From Streptomyces sp. DG1A-41 (lineage in GTDB: Bacteria > Actinomycetota > Actinomycetes > Streptomycetales > Streptomycetaceae), in NCBI RefSeq assembly GCF_037055355.1, contig NZ_CP146350.1, forward strand, positions 4,859,001 through 4,923,000: a stretch of 64,000 nt of DNA, in the 5' to 3' direction. This document shows, piece by piece, positions 9,434-17,571 of the stretch. Positions within the stretch are counted from its first letter, which is position 1, and each line of letters opens with the position of its first letter. The notes under the pieces were generated by a model. It was not told where the DNA came from, did not search any database, and saw nothing but the letters and a program-made list of their open reading frames with translations. The translations under genes were made by a program, and so were the position numbers.

Positions 9434-10443
9434 TCGACGTACTGGTGGCCGGCGGCGGACCGGCAGGTCTGGCCGCCGCTATCCACGCCGCGCTCGCCGG
9501 CCTGGAGGCCGTCGTCGTCGAACCCCGGACCACGCCCGTGGACAAAGCCTGCGGAGAAGGCGTCATGCCCGGCGGTGTCGCCGCGCTGCGGGCACTGGGT
9601 GTCGAGGCCAGTGGCCGCGAACTGCTCGGCATCCGCTACGTGGAGGGCAGCACCCGCGCCGAAGCGTCCTTCCGCGGCCACGGCGGGCTGGGGATCCGCC
9701 GTACGACGCTGCACTCTGCCTTGCACGAGCGCGCTCTCGGCCTCGGCGTGCGCATGCTGCCGGGCAAGGTCGGCGAGGTGCGCCAGAGCGCGGACACGGT
9801 CACCGCCGCCGGGACCACGGCCCGTTGGCTGATCGCCGCCGACGGCCTGCACTCCCCGGTGCGCCGCGGCCTGGGACTGGAACTGCCGGGCCGCCCCCAC
9901 GGCCGCTACGGCCTGCGCCGGCACTACCGCGTCGAACCGTGGACGGACTTCGTGGAGGTCCACTGGTCCCGGCACGGCGAAGCCTATGTGACACCGGTCG
10001 GCGACGACTTGGTGGGCGTCGCGGTCCTCAGCCGCAGCCGTCGCGGATACGACGAGCACCTGGCCGGCTTCCCGGCCCTCACCGCCTCGCTGCGCGGCCC
10101 GGCCGCGACGGAGGTACGCGGCGCCGGACCACTGCGGCAACGGGTGCGGCGCAGAACCGCCGGCCGTGTCCTGCTCGTCGGCGACGCCGCGGGCTACCTG
10201 GACGCCCTCACCGGCGAGGGCATCGCCCTCGCGCTGGCGACGGCCGGGGCCGCTGTCCACTGCCTGGCCGCCGGGCGACCGGACGCATATGAGCGCGCCT
10301 GGACCCGGCTGACCCGGCGCCACCGACTGCTGACCGGGGCCCTGCTGGCCGCGAGCCGCCGTCCCGGCACCGCCCGCCTCATCGTCCCCGTAGCGTCCCG
10401 GATGCCCCCGGTGTTCTCCGCCGCGGTCCACGCACTGCAGTAG
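9430..10443 (+). CDS. srsC: FAD-dependent aromatic hydroxylase (SrsC-like)
   Basis: This 337-residue group A flavoprotein monooxygenase or geranylgeranyl-reductase-type oxidoreductase has an N-terminal Rossmann motif (AGGGPAGLAAAIHAA) and the FAD-ribityl GD motif in LLVGDAAGYLDALTGEG. The GTG start at 9430 overlaps the methyltransferase stop by four bases. In the srs pathway the flavoprotein hydroxylates the resorcinol ring, which then oxidises to a methoxyquinone. The position, coupling and family all fit that job. Confidence 0.8.
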   Translation: MIDVLVAGGGPAGLAAAIHAALAGLEAVVVEPRTTPVDKACGEGVMPGGVAALRALGVEASGRELLGIRYVEGSTRAEASFRGHGGLGIRRTTLHSALHERALGLGVRMLPGKVGEVRQSADTVTAAGTTARWLIAADGLHSPVRRGLGLELPGRPHGRYGLRRHYRVEPWTDFVEVHWSRHGEAYVTPVGDDLVGVAVLSRSRRGYDEHLAGFPALTASLRGPAATEVRGAGPLRQRVRRRTAGRVLLVGDAAGYLDALTGEGIALALATAGAAVHCLAAGRPDAYERAWTRLTRRHRLLTGALLAASRRPGTARLIVPVASRMPPVFSAAVHALQ

Positions 10444-11079
10444 TGGCCGATTCCCCACCGCGGCAGGACTCCTGCCGACGGGTCCGAAGTTTCTCCGGCA
10501 GTTCAACCACCACGTCGGATCGGGCGAATCGGCCGATTCCGGCTTCTCTGTCGGATCTTGACCACCTGAAGATCACCAGCAACATCCAGGATCGCCGACG
10601 GAACCGGAATGCCCGACCGTCGACAACCTCCCTCGCGTAGTCGACGGACTGCCATGTCTGAGCGACCGCGGGCCGCAGCCCTCCCGGTGTGGGCCCAAGC
10701 GCCGTGCAGCGCGCCGGATATGCGCGCGCAGGGCACCGGATATGCGCGTCCGCCGCGCCTCGACGCCGTCCACATTCTGGGACTGTGCGGCTTCGGGCCA
10801 CCTGTCGCACCGCGCGAGGGCTACGCTGCTGTACAGGCGTCCCAGACCCCGGCGGCTTGTCGTTTCACGACACAGATGGCTGCGGGGAGCGGACCTTTCG
10901 TCCGTCACCCGGCGCATCCCTGGAGGGAACCGGGTGGGTCCCCTGTCCTGTTGCACAGGCCCTCGGACCGGCCGTCGTTCCGTCTCCGCCGAACGTACGC
11001 CCCTGCCGACAGCGCGCCAAGGGGCCGGGAAACCCGGCATCCCCACCTCGCTGCCGGATGGCCTTTGAACCGAGGCGTC
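10444..11079. other. Intergenic stretch upstream of the STAS operon
   Basis: 636 bases without a supportable gene on either strand. A 13-base direct repeat (CCGGATATGCGCG) occurs twice at 10714 and 10736, period 22. The stretch probably carries the promoter of the STAS/GNAT/ANTAR operon. Confidence 0.45.
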
Positions 11080-11505
11080 ATGCCCCTTCCACAGCTCACC
11101 ATCTACCGCCATGACCAGAGGCATCGTGCACTGATCACCCTGGCCGGTGAGATCGGCCTGGAATCGGCACCGCTGGTGCGCGCGGCACTGGCACAGTGCT
11201 TGAGCGACGGCATCCGCATCGTCGACGTCGACCTCACCCCCGTGACCTTCTGCGACTGCAGCGGCCTCAATGCCTTCCTCTACGCCGCGCAGCGGACCAG
11301 GAGGGCCGGCGGAATCCTACGACTGCACAACCCGCCACAGTCGCTGGGGCGGATCCTCGACCTCACCGGCTGCGGGGCCCTGCTTCTCGGCCTACCGCTC
11401 GGGCATCGGCCTCCGTCTCTCGGGGACGTCCCTGCCCCGGCTGCTCCAGCCCTCCCGTACCGGAGTGTTCCGCCGGGGCCCGTCCTCTCGGGCGATGCGC
11501 GGTGA
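11080..11505 (+). CDS. STAS-domain anti-sigma factor antagonist
   Basis: The protein has 141 residues. Residues about 1-100 form a SpoIIAA-like STAS domain; the phosphorylatable Ser is in FCDCSGLNAF. The C-terminal 40 residues are Pro-rich and unlike the family. Such proteins bind anti-sigma kinases in a partner-switching cascade and release a sigma factor when unphosphorylated. The ATG at 11080 is preceded by GAGG. The stop overlaps the following GNAT start (GTGA). No cognate kinase is nearby. Confidence 0.8.
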   Translation: MPLPQLTIYRHDQRHRALITLAGEIGLESAPLVRAALAQCLSDGIRIVDVDLTPVTFCDCSGLNAFLYAAQRTRRAGGILRLHNPPQSLGRILDLTGCGALLLGLPLGHRPPSLGDVPAPAAPALPYRSVPPGPVLSGDAR

Positions 11506-12167
11506 AGGCCCAGCCCAGGAAGGGACAGCCGCACAAGCCCCATGCAGGCGAGTCGTCCACCATGGACGCGGTCCGATTGCGTCGGATGAACCGCTGGCTG
11601 ACGCAGGGCCTGAGCGGCGAACTGGCGGATATGTACGTCGACTCCCGCGAGACGTCCGCCGCGGAGGCGTACCGCAGCCGCAGCCGCCAGGACTTCCTGA
11701 ACCGTCTCACCGGTGACATCCGTCGGCCGGGGTTCGCCATGGTGATCGCGGAGACGGACCACCTGGTGGGAGGTGCCTTCAGGTTCCCGGTGGGCAGTGA
11801 CGGCTTCTGGTGGTCCGGGTTCGACGGAGCACTGCCGCAGAGCATCGAGCAACTCACGGCGTCCGGCGGCGTCTTCGCGATCACCAGCATCCTGGTCCAG
11901 CCACACCCACAGGACCAGGACGTGGCCCGCCGTTTGCAGGAGCGGCTGCTGGGCGACCATTAGGCGTCACTCGGTGCCACCTTGGTGGAACCGGACGATC
12001 ACCCGACCCTCGCGTCGCTCCGCTCATGGGGATGGCTGGACGTGGGAGAGGTGTGGCGGCCGGCGGGCCCGACCATGTTGCGTGCGCTGGTATTCCCCCT
12101 CGGGGAACGAACCACGGCGCGGCTGGAGGGCCTGGCACACGATGCCTGGACCCGGTGGCCCGGATGA
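11502..12167 (+). pseudogene. GNAT-like gene interrupted by an in-frame amber codon
   Basis: One frame reads through from a GTG at 11502 (or ATG at 11562) to 12167 except for a TAG at 11961-11963. Before it the product reads RLQERLLGDH; after it, in the same frame, ASLGATLVEPDDHPTLASLRSWGWLDVGE. The join is natural for an acetyltransferase-like protein of about 200 residues, and a single CAG to TAG change explains the break. The gene still overlaps both neighbours (GTGA at its start, ATGA at its end), which shows it was a normal operon member. Either it is a recent nonsense allele or the TAG is read through. Confidence 0.7.
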
Positions 12168-12955
12168 GGTCCGACAGTCGCTCGGCCCGCATCCAGGTGT
12201 TGGTCGCCGAGCAGGCGGCCCGACGCGGTGCCCGGGTCGGCGTGGTCGATGTGTGCACCGCGGCCGTGGCCGCACTGCCGGTCGGCGGAGCCGGGGTATC
12301 AGCGATGTCCAAGACCGCCGCAAGCCATCCGCTGTGCAGCACCGACGGCATCAGCGAACAGCTGGAGGAGCTCCAGCTCACCCTGGGCGAGGGGCCCTGT
12401 GTGGACGCCTTCACCCAGGGTTCCGCCGTTCTGACACCTGATCTGCTGACCGGCGCGATGCAGGACCGCTGGGCCGTGTTCGCCGATGCGGCCCTGGTAG
12501 CCGGGGCACGCGCGGTCTTCGCGCTCCCTTTGCAGATGGGGGCGATCAGCCCGGGAGTTCTGGACCTGTACGCCGACGTCCCCACCGTGCTGGACACCGA
12601 GGAGCTGGCCGACGCGCTGGCGTTCGCCGACCTGGCGACGCTGCTCCTGCTCGACGCGCGGATCGACGAGACGGGCGCGCCGGTCGACGGAGTACTGGCA
12701 GATCGCGGCTTCGAGGACCTGGGCGGATACCGGGCGGAGATCGACCAGGCCACCGGCATCCTCACCGTCCAGCTCGGCGTCAACATCGACGAAGCCTTCG
12801 TCCGGCTCCGCGCCTACGCCACCTGCTGCCCGGGGAGGGGCTGGCCGCTGCGCCCGGGAGCCGACAGGGTTAAGGGGTGGAAGGGCCGGGGAGTTCCACT
12901 ACCACCGATTCCGGAGATCCCCATGGTTCTTCCAGTGCGGCCCGAAGTGCGGTGA
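12164..12955 (+). CDS. GAF-ANTAR transcription antitermination regulator with altered C-terminus
   Basis: The product has 263 residues. Residues about 20-170 form a GAF sensor domain (LCSTDGISEQLEELQLTLGE is typical of the actinobacterial family). Residues about 190-220 begin an ANTAR RNA-binding domain (RAEIDQATGILTVQLGVNID). After RLRAYA the sequence no longer matches ANTAR and runs 85 bases into the 3' end of the convergent MarR gene. This suggests a frameshift that removed the last ANTAR helix. The ATG at 12164 overlaps the GNAT stop. RNA binding may be impaired. Confidence 0.7.
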   Translation: MRSDSRSARIQVLVAEQAARRGARVGVVDVCTAAVAALPVGGAGVSAMSKTAASHPLCSTDGISEQLEELQLTLGEGPCVDAFTQGSAVLTPDLLTGAMQDRWAVFADAALVAGARAVFALPLQMGAISPGVLDLYADVPTVLDTEELADALAFADLATLLLLDARIDETGAPVDGVLADRGFEDLGGYRAEIDQATGILTVQLGVNIDEAFVRLRAYATCCPGRGWPLRPGADRVKGWKGRGVPLPPIPEIPMVLPVRPEVR

Positions 12956-13346
12956 CGGTATCCGCGCCGATGCGCCCGGCGAGCGTGGCTTCGAGCCCGG
13001 CCAGGATCTGCATCGTCTCCGCGCGGCGCCGGACGCCGGACGCCGAGAGCAGCACGAGCTTCGACCGGGCGGATCGCGGATCGCTCTCCACGGTCACCAC
13101 ACCCGCGGCGACAAGTTCGTGGACCCACTGGTGTGCTGTCGGGGCGCTGACGCCCAGACGCCGAGCCAGCTCGGCAATGCTCGCCCCCTCTGACGGGAGC
13201 TGACTCAGCAGAGTCACGTGTGCCGCACTGATGGCCGACCCGTCTTCCTGGGCCTCGAACGCAGTGGTCAGGGCAGCTCGGAACCAGTTGTGTGCGCGCC
13301 ACAGCAGCCGGATGAGCGGCTCGGATTCAGACGGGGAGGAGGCCAT
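12870..13346 (-). CDS. MarR-family transcriptional regulator
   Basis: This 158-residue winged-helix protein has the recognition region ASIAELARRLGVSAPTAHQW followed by the wing (VTVESDPRSARSKLVLLS). It is divergent from the amidohydrolase gene. A long palindrome at 13451-13482 lies between them, the obvious operator for autoregulation and for control of the amidohydrolase. The effector is unknown, though MarR partners of amidohydrolases often sense aromatic acids. Confidence 0.85.
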   Translation of the reverse strand: MASSPSESEPLIRLLWRAHNWFRAALTTAFEAQEDGSAISAAHVTLLSQLPSEGASIAELARRLGVSAPTAHQWVHELVAAGVVTVESDPRSARSKLVLLSASGVRRRAETMQILAGLEATLAGRIGADTVTALRAALEEPWGSPESVVVELPGPSTP

Positions 13347-13450
13347 GTGGTTCTGCTTTCACGCTGGGGCGGTCGGTTCGGCGTGGTCTGCCGATCGTAA
13401 GCCGGTCAGATCGGGCGCCCAACATCGCCGGGGCTTCCGAGATCAACCTC

Positions 13451-13482
13451 CATTAGGTAGCCTACGAGTAGGTTACCTAATG
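13451..13482. promoter_or_regulatory. Probable MarR operator
   Basis: Near-perfect 32-bp palindrome with arms CATTAGGTA and TACCTAATG and an inner CCTA/TAGG, in the divergent promoter region 105 bases from the MarR start and 68 bases from the amidohydrolase start. Size and symmetry fit a MarR dimer site. Confidence 0.75.
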
Positions 13483-13549
13483 GTTGGTTCGATCGATCCC
13501 CAGCCCCGACCTCATGCCCCGATTCGCCTGAAATCGATGGAAAGGCAGG

Positions 13550-14676
13550 ATGATGACGACAGGATCGTCTGTATCCCCCCTCGCCGCGGACACCTCGCGG
13601 CGGCGTCTGCTGGCCGCCGCAGCCGGTGCCGCCGCCGGCACAGCAGCCCTCGCGGCCCCGCCCGCCGCCGCCCAGGCCGCCACCTCCACGTCGGCCGGGA
13701 CCGCCGCCGGCCGCCCGGGGCGCGGTATGAAGGTGATCGCAGTCGAAGAGGCGTTCTCCGTTCCGGAGCTGATCCCGTGGCCGGGCGAAGCCTGGATGCC
13801 CCCCGGCTGGGGGAAGAGTGGGGGCGCCGGCTCGCCGACCTCACGGAGTTGCGGCTGGCGGACATGGACGAGCATGGCGTTGACATGCAGGTCCTGTCGC
13901 TCACCTCACCCGGCGTGGAGGCCATCGAGGACCCCTCCGAGGCCGTGGCCACGGCCCGCCGGGTCAACGACTACCTGGCCGACGTGGTCGCCGCCCACCC
14001 GACACGGTTCGCCGGCTTCGCCACCCTGCCGTTGCAGGACCCGAAGGCCGCCGTGGTCGAACTGCGCCGGGCGGTGGAGCAACTCGGCCTCAAGGGAGTC
14101 CTGCACAATGACCACGTTCAGGGCCACTACCTCGACGAGCCGCAGTTCCGGCCGGTGTGGGCCGAGCTTGAACGGCTTGGCGTGACGCTCTACCTCCATC
14201 CCGCGCTCTTCCCCGCCGATCAGTGGCGGGTGTTCCAGGGGCACCCCGTGCTGAGCGGGCCGTCCTGGGGATGGACAGCGCAGGTCGGCGCCCACGCACT
14301 TCGCCTGATCTACGGTGGAGTGTTCGACGAGTTCCCCGGGGCCTCGGTGACGCTGGGGCACATGGGAGAACTGCTGCCTTTCCAGCTGGCCCGGCTCGAC
14401 AGCCGCTACCACCAGGCCGACCCCAAGAGCAGGCCACGACAACTGCCCTCCCACTACCTGCGGCACAACCTCTACGCGACCACCAGCGGCGTCTTCTCCC
14501 ACGCGGCCCTCCTCGGAGCCGTCCAGGCCATCGGCGCCGACCGGCTGCTGTTCGCCGTCGACTACCCCTACGAATCAACGGCAGAGGCAGTCGAGTTCCT
14601 CCGCACAGCGCCGTTCTCCCGCGCCGACCTCAAACGCATCGCACACCGCAATGCGGCACACCTGCTGAACCTCTGA
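13550..14676 (+). pseudogene. Tat-signal amidohydrolase (ACMSD / benzoate-decarboxylase type), frameshifted
   Basis: The first frame gives a Tat signal (SRRRLLAAAAGAAAG) and the start of the barrel (MKVIAVEEAF). After about 13795 the protein continues in another frame: EEWGRRLADLTELRLADMDE onward to LLNL at 14676, including GHMGELLPFQLARLDSRY and LLFAVDYPYES typical of amidohydrolase family 2. A single-base deletion near 13795-13825 explains the break. The ATG at 13550 follows GGAAAGGCAGG. MarR-controlled aromatic-acid decarboxylation is the likely ancestral role. It is inactive unless the frameshift is a sequencing error. Confidence 0.75.
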
Positions 14677-14702
14677 TCAAGACGTCAGCAGGTGAGGAGT
14701 GT

Positions 14703-14742
14703 GGCTGGGCCGACGGCACATACATGTGCCGTCGGCCCAGCC
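14703..14742. terminator. Strong hairpin terminator
   Basis: Perfect 18-bp stem (GGCTGGGCCGACGGCACA and its complement) with a TACA loop, 27 bases after the amidohydrolase stop. There is no T-run, as usual in Streptomyces. Confidence 0.85.
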
Positions 14743-14939
14743 CCGAGCACCGGCACCGAATGCTCGGTCCTGAGCCGACGGGATCCGCCCGCACGTCGAT
14801 GGCGTTGGTACGCCACTTGAGCAGACCTTCAAACGGTGACCCTCGTCCGGCTGGGCGCGACCTCCGTCAGGCAGGGCCCGGCCCACCACGCCGACAGCAA
14901 GAACGAATCCTCCGCACCTCGGGAAGACAGGCTCGCGCC

Positions 14940-16511
14940 ATGGCAGACGCACTCCTGACCGACACCACCACGGGAACCGTTCGCGGATGCGCACTCTCCG
15001 GCGGAGGCCGTCTCTTCGCCGGTATCCCCTTCGCCGCACCCCCGGTGGGCGAGCTGCGGTTCCGCCCGCCCCAGCCGCCCCGGTCGCGGCAGGGTGTCCG
15101 CCAGGCCGACACCTTCGCACCGGCGCCTGCGCAGGGCGCCTCTTCCCTGATGTCGGAGGCGAGCCGGAAGTCCTCCTTCCCCGCCTTCCCCACGGCGGAG
15201 ATCCGGGAGACGTCCGAGGACTGCCTGTATCTCAACGTCTGGACGCCCACGGCGACGGTGGAGGACGCCATCCGCCCCGTCATCGTGTGGATCTACGGCG
15301 GCGGATACGAGGCCGGCTCCGCCGCACCCCCCTACAGCGATGGGGCTGCGCTCGCCCGGCAGACCGGCGCGGTCGTCGTCACCGCCAACTACCGCCTGGG
15401 GCACTCGGTTTCTGCACCTGGCCGACCTCGGCAGCCAGTGGGCGGGGTCGACCAATCTCGCCCTGCAGGACCAGATGGCCGCACTGCGCTGGGTACGGGA
15501 CAACATCGCCTCCTTCGGCGGCGACCCCGGCAACATCACCGTGGCGGGGCAGTCCGCCGGTGCCTTCTCCATCGGAGCCCTGCTGGCCGCACCCGCGGCC
15601 GCCGGCCTCTTCCACAAGGCGATCCTCCAGAGCGGCAGCACGTCCCGAATCTTCGACCGGGCCACCGCCACCACCATGGCCGAGGACCTGATCACCGCAC
15701 TCCGCCTCGATGGCCCGGAGGACCTGCTCACCGTCACCTGCCAGCGGATCCTGGACGCCCAGAGCACGGTCGTCACCGGCGACATCGGGCAGCGCAACCT
15801 GCCCGGCGGCCGGTCCCGGGGTGCCGTACTCGACGGCAGCGTACTGCCCGTCGCCCCGCAGCAGGCCGTCGCCGACGGCGCCGCCGCCGACATCCCCCTG
15901 CTCGTCAGCACCACCCGCGACGAAGTGCGCGTCTTCCAGATGATCGGCGGCGACTCCTTTCGCCCCGAGGACGAAACAGCCCTGTACACCGAGATGCGGC
16001 GCGCCGGTGTCACAGAGCCGGAGAAGCTCCTCGACGCCTACCGGAACCGTATCGCCGACTCCGGCGACCTTTCAGCCCTGCGCGGTGCCTTCCTCACCGA
16101 CGCCCCTACCGGATCCCGGCCACGCGTCTGGCCCGGGCCCAGGCAGGGGCGGGAGGCCGCGCCTACCACTACCTCCTCGTCGACGAACCGTGCGGACCGG
16201 CCATGGGCGCCTTCCACGGCGCCGACCTGCTCCACGTCTTCGACAGTCCGTCCCTCGTCGGCGCCGACACCCCCGAACACCTCACCGCCCGCGACACCCT
16301 CGTCGGCGCCTGGGCCGCCTTCGCCGCCACCGGCTCCCCGGGCTGACCGCCCTATGCCCCGGAAGCCACGGGCAACTCCCGGGCCATCGGCGGCTCCCCG
16401 GCCGAAGCCGACCGCATGATCACCGAACCCCCGGCCGACGACGTCACCGCCCGCCACTACGAGAACCTGCCTTTCGATACCGACCACATCGTTACCGTCA
16501 CCGACGACTGA
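14940..16511 (+). pseudogene. Type B carboxylesterase with two frameshifts and a stop
   Basis: The ancestral product of about 520 residues is a para-nitrobenzyl-esterase-type alpha/beta hydrolase. It has the N-terminal GIPFAAPPVGELRF, the [10 protein letters not shown] motif, an oxyanion hole (YGGGY) and the nucleophile elbow [10 protein letters not shown]. The frame breaks near 15400 (at NYRLG) and again near 16100. A TGA at 16344 replaces an expected Trp in the C-terminal segment, after which the same frame continues to a stop at 16511. Three independent lesions make decay real rather than one error. Confidence 0.8.
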
Positions 16512-16555
16512 CGCCCCCGCCAGCCGCAGCAGTTGCCGTTCGGGGATCGGTCACC

Positions 16556-17209
16556 GTGTCCGATCCCCGAACGCTGGCGCAAAGCGTCCCCGTCGCCGAT
16601 GTCCTGGACGCCCAGACCGCTCTCGCGCGCGAGGCGGCAGGCAGACTCGGGCTCCGTACGGTCCCCTTGTTCAGGCCGGTCGCCGGAGTCGGCCCGCTCC
16701 CGGACGCAGCACGCTGGGCCGCATGCCTCGCAGGCCGAGCCCCGGGTCTGGACATCATCATCGGCACCACTGGGCGGAAGATGAGCGCCTTCTACGCCCT
16801 GAACCCGGCGCTGCGCCGCCTGCGCCGGGTCCCGGCACTGGGTTCGGTGACTGCGGACGCTGTGGAACGGGCCGCGGGTGCTGTCTGCTTCGACCGTCCC
16901 GCCCGCCGCCTGGCTGCCCGGCTGAGCGAGGCGGGTGCCCGCGTGTGGACCTACCGGTTCGACTACGCCGTCCCCGCCTCTCCCTTCGGCGCCACCCACT
17001 CCATCGAACTGCCCTTTCCGTTCGGCACCGATGCCGACTGGACCACCGCCCCGATGCTCGCCGGCGCCGACCCGCACGACATCGACATCCTGGGCCGAGC
17101 CCTGCGCACCGCCTGGCTCAGCTTCATCCGCACCGGCACCCCGACCACCGACACCCCCTGGCCGCCGCTTACGGCAGCCGCACCCGCCGTACACCGCTGG
17201 CACCCCTGA
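16556..17209 (+). pseudogene. C-terminal fragment of a second type B carboxylesterase
   Basis: About 217 codons match only the last 40% of a carboxylesterase (LDAQTALAREAAGRLGL, IIIGTTGRKMSAFYALNP, the catalytic-His region FGATHSIELPFPFG, and the terminal AWLSFIRTGTP). The N-terminal part with the nucleophile is absent, and the fragment begins right after the first esterase remnant. A deletion between two tandem esterase genes is a plausible origin. Confidence 0.7.
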
Positions 17210-17250
17210 GGGCACCAGACACGCGACCGGAATGCAGGACCGTTCAACCA

Positions 17251-17430
17251 GAGGACGCCAAGCTGAAGGACCTGATGGTCCGCGCTGGCCAGTCCTCGGA
17301 GCGGGCCCAGTTGATCTACCAGCATTCGACGGCGAAGCACCGGCGCAGGCTCGCTCAGGGCATCGACGCCGAGGTGCGGCAGCAACTGCGCGAGGCAGCT
17401 GAGAAGGGAAGGCCGACCGCAGAAGCGTGA
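17251..17430 (+). pseudogene. Tyrosine-recombinase (integrase) C-terminal stub
   Basis: About 55 codons read LKDLMVRAGQSSERAQLIYQ then HSTAKHRRRLAQGIDAEV. This is the family-typical end of actinobacterial phage/ICE integrases, with the GHS-like turn and catalytic Tyr in LIYQH. All upstream catalytic residues are missing. It marks a former integrated element. Confidence 0.75.
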
Positions 17431-17510
17431 CAACGCTCTTCGGAGAGCCCCTACAGCACCGTGCGCCCCTTGTGCCCCCTTGAGGGACGGCCTCCGTTGA
17501 GATCAGCTTT

Positions 17511-17530
17511 CCCTGTATGTACTGACAGGG
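17511..17530. promoter_or_regulatory. Small inverted repeat in the GNAT-PIN promoter region
   Basis: CCCTGT and ACAGGG arms separated by eight bases, 42 bases before the GTG start of the GNAT-PIN gene. It could be an operator; nothing else supports it. Confidence 0.3.
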
Positions 17531-17571
17531 GAGTTGAGGCTGGTCTCGGCCGGCCTGCCGGAGGGGGAGCA

